The notes under the pieces were generated by a model. The model saw nothing but the letters and a program-made list of their open reading frames with translations, had not been told where the DNA came from and ran no database searches. A stretch of DNA of 64,000 nt from Plantibacter flavus (GTDB lineage Bacteria; Actinomycetota; Actinomycetes; Actinomycetales; Microbacteriaceae). A program made the position numbers and the translations under genes. The stretch spans positions 2,914,001 through 2,978,000 of the forward strand of contig NZ_CP019402.1 in NCBI RefSeq assembly GCF_002024505.1. The letters run 5' to 3'. Of the stretch, positions 17,589 to 24,930 are shown piece by piece; positions within the stretch are counted from its first letter, which is position 1, and each line of letters begins with the position of its first letter.

Positions 17589-18359
17589 ATGTACCCAGCA
17601 GAGCGTCACGCCGCGATCCTCGCGGGTGCCCGCGACGGCGACGGCGCCCTGTCGGTCGCCGAGCTGAGCAGCCGACTCGGCGTCACGCCGGAGACCATCC
17701 GTCGCGACCTCGCGGTACTCGAGCGACAGGGGCTCATCCGCCGCCACCATGGTGGCGCGGTCCTCGCCCGGCGACCCGCGTTCGAGCCCAGCCTCCAACG
17801 ACGCCGCGAAGGCGAGCGCATCGAGCGCGCTGCCGTCGCGAGGCTCGTCGTCGAGCAGCTCCCCGAGGAGGGAGTGGTCCTCCTCGACTCCGGTGCGATG
17901 ACCCTCGAGGTCGCCGCACTCCTCCCCCACGCCAGCCGACTCCTCGTGGTGACGAACAGCCTGCCGATCGTCGCCCTGCTCGGTGGCCGGCCGCGACTCA
18001 CCGTGCTCGCCCTGCCGGGGCGGGTCCGCGCCGTCACCCAGGCGACCGTCGGCGCGTGGACCGTCGAACGGCTGTCGGGGCTCCACGCCGACGTCGCCGT
18101 CCTGGGCGCCAACGGGGTGGGGCTCACCTCGGGCGCCACGACGACCCTGCCCGAGGAGGCCGAGGTGAAGCGGGCGATGCTCGACATCTCCAGACGACGC
18201 ATCCTCGCCGTCACCGCCGCGAAGTTCGGCACCACCTCGTTCCACCGGGCCGCTGGGCTCGACGAGTTCGACCAGATCGTGACCGACGACGGGCTCGACC
18301 CGGACACCGTCGACGCACTCGCCGAGAGCGGACCCGAGCTGCTGCTGGCCACCACCTGA
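17589..18359 (+). CDS. DeoR/GlpR-family regulator
   Basis: 256 residues: winged HTH (RHAAILAGARDGDGALSVAE, VTPETIRRDLAVLERQGL) and DeoRC domain with the complete sensor motifs VLLDSGAMTLEVAALL, VTNSLPIVALL, GANGV, and AVTAAKFGTTSF. The last has the conserved Lys that contacts the phosphate of the sugar-phosphate inducer. It precedes the class II bisphosphate aldolase gene by 55 bp and is divergent from the six-gene operon, so it probably controls both directions. Distinct from the DeoR at 15085-15870. Confidence 0.9.
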   Translation: MYPAERHAAILAGARDGDGALSVAELSSRLGVTPETIRRDLAVLERQGLIRRHHGGAVLARRPAFEPSLQRRREGERIERAAVARLVVEQLPEEGVVLLDSGAMTLEVAALLPHASRLLVVTNSLPIVALLGGRPRLTVLALPGRVRAVTQATVGAWTVERLSGLHADVAVLGANGVGLTSGATTTLPEEAEVKRAMLDISRRRILAVTAAKFGTTSFHRAAGLDEFDQIVTDDGLDPDTVDALAESGPELLLATT

Positions 18360-18414
18360 CCATCCCCACCGGCACCGGGTCGATCGTCCCGCGTGCACAC
18401 CGAGAGGAACCACC

Positions 18415-19233
18415 ATGACGCTCGTCTCCACCGCCGCGCTCCTCGACGCGCAGCGCGCCGTCCTCGCCTTCAACGTCATCCAGCTCGAACACGGCGAGGC
18501 CATCCTCCGCGGCGCCGAGCTCGCGGGCCGGGGTGTGATCCTGCAGGTGTCCGAGAACGCGGCGAGGTACCACGGCGGCCTCGCGCCGATCGGGCTCGCG
18601 AGTCTGGAGCTCGCCCGCGAGGCCGGCACCGCGACCGCCGTGCACCTCGACCACGCCGAGGACGAGACGCTCGTCGACGAGGCGGTGCGTCTCGGTTTCA
18701 CCTCGGTCATGTTCGACGCGGCCACCCTCCCCGACGAGGAGAACCGCGAGCGCACCGCAATGGTCGCCCGCGCGGCTCAGGCACAGGGCGTGTGGGTCGA
18801 GGCGGAACTCGGGGCGATCGGCGGGAAGGGGGGCGCACACACGCCCGGCGTCCGGACCGACCCCGGTGAGGCTGCGGCGTTCGTCGCGGGCACCGGCGTC
18901 GACGGCCTCGCGGTCGCGGTCGGCAGCTCGCACGCGATGACGTCGCGGAGCGCGACCCTGGACTTCGGCCTCATCCGCGAACTCGCGTCGGCCGTCCCCG
19001 TCCCGCTCGTCCTGCACGGTTCGAGCGGCGTGAGCGACGAGGACCTCGTGCGGGCGGTGGACGCGGGCATGCGCAAGATCAACATCTCGACCCACATCAA
19101 CGGCGTCTTCACCCGAGCCGTCCGTGAGCACCTCGACGCGACCCCCTCGCTCGTCGATCCGCGGAAGTACCTGGGGCCCGCGCGCGACGCCGTCGCCGCC
19201 GAGGTCGCGCGGCTCCTCACCCTCGTCGCCTGA
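18415..19233 (+). CDS. Class II (zinc) ketose-bisphosphate aldolase, GatY/KbaY/Fba-like
   Basis: 272 residues. Zinc-dependent aldolase: catalytic Asp and first Zn-His in VHLDHAED, GGKGGAH flexible loop, His in AVGSSHAM, and phosphate-binding LHGSSGVSDEDL and INISTHI. Short like tagatose-bisphosphate aldolases (about 285 residues) rather than FbaA (350). Cleaves fructose- or tagatose-1,6-bisphosphate to DHAP and glyceraldehyde-3-phosphate. Co-transcribed with the DeoR gene and functionally complements the PfkB kinase of the divergent operon. Substrate epimer cannot be told by eye. Confidence 0.87.
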   Translation: MTLVSTAALLDAQRAVLAFNVIQLEHGEAILRGAELAGRGVILQVSENAARYHGGLAPIGLASLELAREAGTATAVHLDHAEDETLVDEAVRLGFTSVMFDAATLPDEENRERTAMVARAAQAQGVWVEAELGAIGGKGGAHTPGVRTDPGEAAAFVAGTGVDGLAVAVGSSHAMTSRSATLDFGLIRELASAVPVPLVLHGSSGVSDEDLVRAVDAGMRKINISTHINGVFTRAVREHLDATPSLVDPRKYLGPARDAVAAEVARLLTLVA

Positions 19234-19247
19234 GGACTCGGCCCGAG

Positions 19248-19316
19248 AGCAGGACATCCGCACGGGGGCAGGACGCCCGGCGGTGAATCGTCCTGCTGCC
19301 GGGCGGATGTCCTGCT
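19248..19316. repeat. Nested inverted repeat between convergent genes, probable bidirectional terminator
   Basis: Outer arms 19248-19261 (AGCAGGACATCCGC) and 19303-19316 are a perfect 14-bp inverted repeat. Inner arms 19268-19275 (GCAGGACG) and 19289-19296 are a second, 8-bp inverted repeat. It lies 14 bp after the aldolase stop codon and 90 bp before the end of the convergent ABC binding-protein gene. The AGCAGGAC word occurs in both arms of both stems, suggesting a compound palindromic element; it may also be a dispersed genomic repeat. Confidence 0.6.
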
Positions 19317-19405
19317 GCCGCGCCCGTGGCACGCGCAGCGCGACGGCGCCGGAGCTCGAAGCTCCGACGCCGTCGCGGTCTGGTGATGCGGAGTGGCTGG
19401 CAGGC

Positions 19406-20401
19406 CTAGCCGCACTTGGACTGGTAGACGGCATCCTTCGCGTCGCCGTCGACGTTGTCCTTGGTGATGATGGTGAAGCCGGTCTGGATCTTGGCCTCGA
19501 CCTTGTCGCCGTTCAGCGCAGCGATCGCCTGGGCGACACCGTCGGAACCGATGGTGGCCGGCTCCTGAGCGACGAGCGCCTGGACGGTGCCCTCCTTCAG
19601 CTGCTTGACCTGGGCGGGACCCGCGTCGAACCCGACGATGGTGACCGAGTCCTCCTTGCCGGCCTGCTTGACACCGGTCGCGGAACCTTCGGCCGCGAAC
19701 AGGTTCGCTGCGAAGATGCCCACGATGTCGGGGTCCTTCTGGAGCGCCGCGGTCACGATCTCGGCAGCCGTGGACGGCTCGTTGTGGCTGTACTGCACGC
19801 CGAGGTCGGTGAACTTGTCATCGCCCTTGACCGCTTCCTGGAAGCCCTCGGCACGGGCGTCCGTGGTCGAGATGCCGGGGTCGACCGAGACCACGAGGAC
19901 CTTGCCGCCCTCAGGGTGCGCTTCCTTGATCGCGTCGAACGCCGCAGCGCCGCCGCCCTTGTTGTCGCTCGAGATCTGCGAGACCGCGAACGACGGGTCG
20001 TCGACGGTGGTGTCGACGAGGACGACCTTGATGCCCGCGTCGGCCGCAGCCTTCAGCGGGGCCTCCATGGCCTTCACGTCGGTCGGGGCGACCAGGATCG
20101 CGTCCGGCTTCGAGGCGACGACCGAGTCGACGAGCGGCTTCTGCAGCGTCGGGTCGAACTTCTCCGGACCCTGGGTCGTGACCGTCGCGCCGGCATCCTT
20201 CGCCGCCGATTCGATACCGCACTGCATCGAGATGTAGAACTCGTCGCCTGCGACGCCCTGGATGAACGCGATCTTGTAGCCGTCGGAACCTGCGCCTGCG
20301 CTGCTGCCGCCCGAGCTCGCGCCACCGGAACACCCGGTGAGCATGAGGCCTGCCGACGCGCCGAGCGCGAGGACTCCGAGAACTGACTTCTTCCACTTCA
20401 T
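19406..20401 (-). CDS. Sugar ABC transporter substrate-binding lipoprotein (RbsB/FrcB type)
   Basis: 331 residues. Lipoprotein signal peptide with lipobox LTGC (Cys24), followed by a Ser/Gly-rich linker and a type I periplasmic-binding fold: YKIAFIQGVAGDEFYISMQCG, ILVAPTDVKA, VVLVDTTV, VTIVGFDAGPAQV. Belongs to the CUT2 group that binds monosaccharides. GGGAAATCACA precedes the ATG. Last gene of the LacI-ManA-ATPase-permease-binding protein run. Ligand is probably a ketose or aldose such as fructose, mannose or ribose, judged from the FrcA-like ATPase, not from binding-site residues. Confidence 0.92.
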   Translation of the reverse strand: MKWKKSVLGVLALGASAGLMLTGCSGGASSGGSSAGAGSDGYKIAFIQGVAGDEFYISMQCGIESAAKDAGATVTTQGPEKFDPTLQKPLVDSVVASKPDAILVAPTDVKAMEAPLKAAADAGIKVVLVDTTVDDPSFAVSQISSDNKGGGAAAFDAIKEAHPEGGKVLVVSVDPGISTTDARAEGFQEAVKGDDKFTDLGVQYSHNEPSTAAEIVTAALQKDPDIVGIFAANLFAAEGSATGVKQAGKEDSVTIVGFDAGPAQVKQLKEGTVQALVAQEPATIGSDGVAQAIAALNGDKVEAKIQTGFTIITKDNVDGDAKDAVYQSKCG

Positions 20402-20471
20402 TGTGATTTCCCGTTTCTCTTGAACTGCTGGACTACTGGGATGGTGCGGGGGGTGTTGATCTGTGTAGGGG

Positions 20472-21557
20472 TTATTTCTTCTTCCTGCTGACGAGGGCTC
20501 GCCAGAAGCTCGTGGATCCACCGCGGGCTGCGGAGGAACGGCGGACCTGGTCGACGTAGACGGCCAGGATGAGGACGGCGCCGACCGCGACCTGCTGCCA
20601 GAAGGGCTGCACGCCGGTGATGACGAAGCCGTTCTGGAGGACGGCGGGGATGAACAGACCGACGACGGTGCCGAAGATCGTCCCGTAGCCACCGAAGAGC
20701 GAGGTGCCACCGATGACGACCGCGGCGATGACGTTCAGGTTCGTCTGCGACTGACCGGCGATCGCGGTGGTGCCGAACTGCGACAGCGACAGGATGCCGG
20801 CGAGACCCGCGAGGCCACCCGAGATCGCGTAGATGCGGATGAGGTGACGGTCGACCTTCACGCCGACGCGTCGTGCCGCCTCCTCGCTCGAGCCCACCGC
20901 GTAGGTGTACAGGCCGAACTTCGTCTTGTGGAGGACGAGCGCACCGATGATGACGACGACGAGGGCGATGACCGAGATGATCGGGACTGCGCCGAAGATG
21001 TTGCCGTACCCGATCGAGTCGGTGAGGACCGACGGCACCTCGCGGATGTCGACGCCGCCGGTGAGGATCTGGGCGAGGCCGAGCGCCATGCCGAGGCTAC
21101 CGAGGGTGACGATCAGCGGCGGCACCTTCGCTTTGGAGATGAGGATGCCGTTGAAGGTACCCCAGAGGATGCCGACGCCGATCGACACGAGGATGCCGAC
21201 GATCGCGGTCCCCCAGTCGTCGCCGCCCATGGCCCGCATCGTCGTCGCGGACACGACGCCCGAGAAGACGAGGACGGAGCCGATCGAGAGGTCGATGCCG
21301 GAGGTGATGATGACGTAGGTCATGCCGACGCCGAGCACCGCGAGGATGGAGGCGTTCTGCACGACGAGCCGCAGGTTGGACAGCTGCGCGAAGGTGTCGG
21401 GTGCGATCGCGGAGAAGATCGCGATGACGACGAGGAGGACGATGAAGATCTGGAAGGCCTGAGCCTTGAAGAGCTTCTTGATCGGGGTCTCCCGGTCCTT
21501 GGCCGTCTCGATGGCGGTCGTCTCCGGCCCCATCTCGGCCTGCTTCACCGCGCTCAT
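20472..21557 (-). CDS. CUT2 sugar ABC permease (RbsC/FrcC-like)
   Basis: 361 residues, about ten hydrophobic segments. Contains the BPD_transp_2 features GVGMTYVIITSGIDLSIGSV in the first third and VVIGGTSLFGGYG in the last third. The length equals FrcC-type permeases. The ATG overlaps the ATPase stop by 4 bp. Single permease gene, so it would act as a homodimer with two copies of the one-domain ATPase. Its stop codon is 70 bp before the binding-protein start. Confidence 0.92.
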   Translation of the reverse strand: MSAVKQAEMGPETTAIETAKDRETPIKKLFKAQAFQIFIVLLVVIAIFSAIAPDTFAQLSNLRLVVQNASILAVLGVGMTYVIITSGIDLSIGSVLVFSGVVSATTMRAMGGDDWGTAIVGILVSIGVGILWGTFNGILISKAKVPPLIVTLGSLGMALGLAQILTGGVDIREVPSVLTDSIGYGNIFGAVPIISVIALVVVIIGALVLHKTKFGLYTYAVGSSEEAARRVGVKVDRHLIRIYAISGGLAGLAGILSLSQFGTTAIAGQSQTNLNVIAAVVIGGTSLFGGYGTIFGTVVGLFIPAVLQNGFVITGVQPFWQQVAVGAVLILAVYVDQVRRSSAARGGSTSFWRALVSRKKK

Positions 21558-22315
21558 GCGACGTTCCTCGTGCTGGCACCGGTCATGAGACCGACGAGTT
21601 CTTCCATGTTCGTGTCCTTCGTGTCGACCGTCGCCGCGCGGTGGCCGAGCCGCAGCACCTGCACGCGGTCGGACACCTCCATGACGTGCGGCATCGAGTG
21701 GCTGATGAAGACGACCGCGATGCCCTTGTCGCGCACGCGGCGGATCGTCTCGAGCACGTTCTTCGTCTGACGGACGCCGAGGGCGGCCGTCGGTTCGTCG
21801 AGGAAGACGACCTTGTTGGCCCAGTGCACCGCACGGGCGATGGCGATCGCCTGGCGCTGCCCACCGGACATCGCGCCCACCGGGTCGGTGAGCGAACGGA
21901 CGGTCGCGCCGAGTTCGTCGAAGGCGTGACGCGACTGCTTGCTCATCTCCTTGACGTTCATGAGGCCGAGCAGGCCGCCGAGGCCCGGCCGCATGATCTC
22001 GCGGCCGAGGTAGACGTTCTGCACGGGGTCGAGGTGGGGCGCGAGTGCGAGGTCCTGGTAGACCGTCTCGATGCCGAGCGCACTCGACTGCATGGGCGAG
22101 GTGAGGGTGATCGGTTCGCCTTCGAACCTGATCACGCCGCTGTCGACCGCGAGGTTGCCGGAGAGTGCCTTGACCAGGGTGGACTTGCCCGCGCCGTTGT
22201 CGCCGATGAGGGCGGTGACCTCGCCGGGGTAGACCTCGAAGTCCGCCTCGTCGAGGGCGCGGACGTGCCCGAACTGCCGGGTGAGGCCTCTGGCCTCCAA
22301 GACGGGAGTCGTCAT
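21554..22315 (-). CDS. frcA: Single-domain sugar ABC ATPase, FrcA-like
   Basis: 253 residues. Walker A GDNGAGKST (38-46), signature MSGGQRQAIAIARA, Walker B VVFLDEPTAALG, then ISHSMPHVMEVSDRV. It has one nucleotide-binding domain, unlike the duplicated RbsA/XylG ATPases of most CUT2 systems. It shares with rhizobial FrcA the words LGIETVYQDLALAP, LGREIMRPG, DEPTAALGV and SHxMPHVxEV. FrcBCA imports fructose, mannose and ribose, so these are the likeliest ligands. Start ATG at 22315 follows AAAGGAAC. Substrate assignment is inference. Confidence 0.88.
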   Translation of the reverse strand: MTTPVLEARGLTRQFGHVRALDEADFEVYPGEVTALIGDNGAGKSTLVKALSGNLAVDSGVIRFEGEPITLTSPMQSSALGIETVYQDLALAPHLDPVQNVYLGREIMRPGLGGLLGLMNVKEMSKQSRHAFDELGATVRSLTDPVGAMSGGQRQAIAIARAVHWANKVVFLDEPTAALGVRQTKNVLETIRRVRDKGIAVVFISHSMPHVMEVSDRVQVLRLGHRAATVDTKDTNMEELVGLMTGASTRNVA

Positions 22316-22445
22316 GTCGTTCTCGTTCCTTTCCAGCCGGCCCCGGTGGACGGGTCCGGCGTGTGGTGGCTGTCGTACCGCCGTTCGGGGCGGTGGTGTG
22401 TGGTGCGCTGCTGCGTGATCTCGGGTCCTGCGTCGAGGGGTGGCG

Positions 22446-23540
22446 TCATCGGATGTCTCCCGACGCGAGGGTCGCCGGCCAGCCCGCACCGGGTCCGGCT
22501 GCGAGCACCGTGCCCGAGCCGCTGACGGTCCAGGGCCCGAACCCGGCCGGGACGGCGAAGACCTCTCCGGCTGCGAAATCGACGGCCTCGGTGCCGGCCT
22601 CGGGGACCAGTGCGCCTGCGCCGGTGAGCGCGAGCGCGACCGAGAAGCCTGCGTCAACGGGCGCGCTGCCGTCGGTGCCGGGCGCCACGGCGAAGAGCTG
22701 GAAGTAGGGGTCGGCGGCCGCAGGCAACAACGAGACCGGCGCATCCGTCCGGGCGTCGAGGTCGTGCAGCACGACGAGGTGTTCGATCTCGGACTGCGGG
22801 AGCGCCTTCGTCGACACCGCGCCCATCACGGTCTCGAACCCAAGGCCGAGGTGGGACTCGTCGCGCGTCGAGGTCGTGACCGACCACTCCAGGAGGATGG
22901 AGAGGTCGGTCGGTTCCTGCACCTCCGCGAGGAAGATGCCGCCGTCGATCGCGTGGGCCGTGCCGGCCGGCACGAGGATGCCCATGCCGCGCTCGACGAC
23001 GATCCGGTTCATGTGCGACAGCATCCACTCGCTGTCCTGGGCGTCGCGACGGCGGTCGAGTTCGTCGGGATCGACGTCCTCGCTCCATCCGAGGTGGACC
23101 GCCGAACCGGGCTCGGCGTCGAGGATGAACCAGGCCTCCGTCTTGCCGTAGGCGCAGTCGAGGTGGGAGGCGGCGAACGCCCGGTCCGGGTGGACGTGGA
23201 CGGGGAGTCGCTGACGGGCGTCGAGCAGCTTGACGAGGATGCCGGTGTCGGCGGCGTCGGTGCCGTGGTCTTGTCCAGCCCCGGTCCACTGCTCGGGGTC
23301 GGCCGCGACGAGGTCTCGGAGGAGGACGCCATCGACGGTGCGGGCGAGGCCGATGGCGCCGCCGGGCTCCTGGTCGGCGCGGCTCACGGTCGCTCCGAGC
23401 CACTCCTCCGGCTGGAACTCGCTCTGCTGCTCGATACCGCGCAGGCCGGCGATACGGTCGCCGCCGCGGTAGAAGTGCTCGATGAGGTTCGGCGCGAGTC
23501 GCGTCGGCTGGGCGAGCCTCGTGGGCTGGGTCGTGCTCAT
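22446..23540 (-). CDS. manA: Mannose-6-phosphate isomerase class I-like (cupin) protein
   Basis: 364 residues in the type I phosphomannose isomerase/cupin fold. Zn-ligand segments: LPVHVHPDRAFA and GKTEAWFILD, followed by ILVPAGTAHAIDGGIFLAEVQEPTDLS with the C-terminal His of the active site. Interconverts mannose-6-phosphate and fructose-6-phosphate in the classical enzymes. Placed between LacI (4-bp overlap) and the ABC ATPase, it is probably catabolic. The N-terminus TRLAQPTRLAPN contains a 7-residue duplication (RLAQPT/RLAPN). Some relatives in ABC operons isomerise other sugars, so the exact substrate is open. Confidence 0.85.
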   Translation of the reverse strand: MSTTQPTRLAQPTRLAPNLIEHFYRGGDRIAGLRGIEQQSEFQPEEWLGATVSRADQEPGGAIGLARTVDGVLLRDLVAADPEQWTGAGQDHGTDAADTGILVKLLDARQRLPVHVHPDRAFAASHLDCAYGKTEAWFILDAEPGSAVHLGWSEDVDPDELDRRRDAQDSEWMLSHMNRIVVERGMGILVPAGTAHAIDGGIFLAEVQEPTDLSILLEWSVTTSTRDESHLGLGFETVMGAVSTKALPQSEIEHLVVLHDLDARTDAPVSLLPAAADPYFQLFAVAPGTDGSAPVDAGFSVALALTGAGALVPEAGTEAVDFAAGEVFAVPAGFGPWTVSGSGTVLAAGPGAGWPATLASGDIR

Positions 23541-24598
23541 GCTGCTGGTCCTCCGACCATGCTCGTGGTGGACGCGGTGCGTGCGTCCACGGTGTGACGC
23601 GGTGCCGGGCCTGGGATCTCTCCGGAACCACGCGACACCAGGGAGGTCGGGACGACCCACTCGCGCGGTTCGTCGGCCGGTGATTCGCGCAGTTCGAGGA
23701 GTCGCTCGATCGCGGCGGTGCCGATGAAGAACGGATCCTGGTTGATGCAGCTGACGGCCGGCCGCAGGACGTCGGCGAGGGTGAAGTCGCCGAACGCGAT
23801 GTGCGCCGTCTCCTCGCGCCCGATGCGGTGCAATGAGCTCGTCAGACCGATCGCCGCCTTCGCGTTCGACGCGAAGAACGCGGTGGGCGGGTCCTCGAGC
23901 CCGAGCAGGCGCTCCGTCTCGGCGGCGTAGTCGAGCGAGCCGTCGATGGTCCAGGAGACGAGTGACGGGTCGAGGTCGATCCCCGCCTCGGCCAGGACGT
24001 CGGTGTAGCCCTGGTAGCGCCGACGGATGGTGAGGAAGCGTTCGTCCCGGTCGTAGAAGGCGATGCGGGTGTGACCGAGCTCGACGAACTGGCGGATCGC
24101 CAGCTGGGTGGCGGCGTAGTCGTCGACCACGACGCTGTCGAAGGCGGCGAGCGGACGGTCGACGGCGACGACGGGCGTCACGTTCCGGAACGCCTCGAGG
24201 TAGGGCAGCTCCGCGGCGACCGGGGCGATGATGACGCCGGCGACCTGGTGGCCGGCGATGAACCCGGTGAGCTGGTCGCGCTCGCGCCCCTCGTCGAGCC
24301 CGGTGCTCGCGACGAGGACGCTCAGGCCCTCCTTGAGCGCGCGGGCCTCGATGGCGCTGACGAGCGAGGCGAAGAACGGGTCGGCGAGCGAGTCGATGAG
24401 GACGCCGATCGCGCCGCCGGTGCCGGACTTCAGCGAGCGGGCGGCCGTGTTGGGCACGTACCCGAGGCGATCGATCGCCTCGAGCACGCGGCTTCGGGTC
24501 TCGGGGTGCACGGACGGTTCGCCGTTCACCACCCGCGAGACGGTCTTGATGCTGACGCCGGACTGCGCAGCCACATCCTTGATCCCGGGCGGCCGCAT
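23537..24598 (-). CDS. LacI-family repressor of the ABC importer operon
   Basis: 353 residues: HTH IKDVAAQSGVSIKTVSRVVN, hinge ATAARSLKSG-like segment (NTAARSLKSG), and effector domain (GVLIDSLADPFFASLV, VVAVDRPLAAFDSVVVDDY, AFFASNAKAAIG). The C-terminal 30 residues are an extra Pro/Thr-rich tail. First structural gene of the operon manA-frcA-permease-binding protein. Palindromes GACAACGTTGTC sit in its own upstream region and at 35168-35181, marking an autoregulated regulon. ATG shares one base with the stop codon of a 40-codon upstream frame. AGGGGGA also lies 8 nt before the ATG. Confidence 0.92.
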   Translation of the reverse strand: MRPPGIKDVAAQSGVSIKTVSRVVNGEPSVHPETRSRVLEAIDRLGYVPNTAARSLKSGTGGAIGVLIDSLADPFFASLVSAIEARALKEGLSVLVASTGLDEGRERDQLTGFIAGHQVAGVIIAPVAAELPYLEAFRNVTPVVAVDRPLAAFDSVVVDDYAATQLAIRQFVELGHTRIAFYDRDERFLTIRRRYQGYTDVLAEAGIDLDPSLVSWTIDGSLDYAAETERLLGLEDPPTAFFASNAKAAIGLTSSLHRIGREETAHIAFGDFTLADVLRPAVSCINQDPFFIGTAAIERLLELRESPADEPREWVVPTSLVSRGSGEIPGPAPRHTVDARTASTTSMVGGPAA

Positions 24599-24720
24599 CA
24601 GCGGGTCCCCCTGACGGGAAGCGGAACGGGCCGGACGTCGCAGCCGGCCTGGAGCGACGGGACGTGCACACGTGTCCGGATCGGACTGGTCGCGGTGATC
24701 GCGGGGTTGCAGGTGCCCAT
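24598..24720 (-). CDS. Candidate 40-residue leader peptide coupled to LacI
   Basis: ATG at 24720 with AGGAGG (plus-strand 24729-24734) 8 nt upstream; 40 codons; stop TGA overlaps the LacI ATG as TGATG. The peptide starts MGTCNPAITATSPIRTRVHV and ends PLPVRGTR; it has two cysteines and no hydrophobic stretch. Third codon positions are G/C-rich like neighbouring genes. An operator-like palindrome (24734-24747) abuts its ribosome binding site. It may be a translational-coupling leader or a fortuitous frame; no homologue is known to me. Confidence 0.4.
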   Translation of the reverse strand: MGTCNPAITATSPIRTRVHVPSLQAGCDVRPVPLPVRGTR

Positions 24721-24733
24721 GGGCTCCACCTCC

Positions 24734-24747
24734 TGACAGCGTTGTCA
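24734..24747. promoter_or_regulatory. LacI operator-like palindrome in the leader
   Basis: TGACAGCGTTGTCA differs from a perfect palindrome at one position pair and matches the GACAACGTTGTC sites 78 bp away. It overlaps the 5' edge of the leader-frame ribosome binding site, downstream of the predicted minus-strand promoter. It may be a secondary site for looping or roadblock repression. Confidence 0.55.
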
Positions 24748-24796
24748 TCGGTCGGGGTGGTGCAGCTGCAGAACCCCGTCGTTCCTTCGTGCGCCT

Positions 24797-24826
24797 ATAC
24801 TGACCGCAGACCGACAACGTTGTCAA
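24797..24826 (-). promoter_or_regulatory. Promoter of the LacI-ManA-ABC operon
   Basis: On the minus strand, -35 TTGACA (plus-strand 24821-24826) and -10 CAGTAT (24797-24802) are 18 bp apart. The -35 hexamer overlaps the operator palindrome at 24812-24825, so repressor and RNA polymerase would compete. The predicted transcript has a leader of roughly 190 nt that holds the 40-codon frame. On the plus strand, TATACT at 24796-24801 could serve the divergent gene. Confidence 0.55.
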
Positions 24827-24838
24827 GCAACGTTGTCT
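24812..24838. promoter_or_regulatory. Tandem LacI operators, 13 bp apart
   Basis: Site 1 contains the perfect palindrome GACAACGTTGTC (24813-24824). Site 2 is AAGCAACGTTGTCT (24825-24838), differing at two bases from the perfect site AGACAACGTTGTCT found at 35168-35181. They lie between the divergent LacI operon and the kinase-HAD gene. Confidence 0.8.
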
Positions 24839-24930
24839 GAAAGAGATCAAATTCATTTGGAACTTGCATCGAAGAGGCGTTCAGCCCCCTCGGATGCGGG
24901 TCGCCATCCCGGAGTCATCGAGGAGTCAGC

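Noticed and set aside
22312..22449. A 45-codon minus-strand frame exactly filling the gap between the ManA-like gene and the ABC ATPase, overlapping both by 4 bp.
   Set aside because: No ribosome binding site of its own, and its product is rich in Thr, His, Pro and Arg, as expected from non-coding translation. Kept only as a possible coupling frame.
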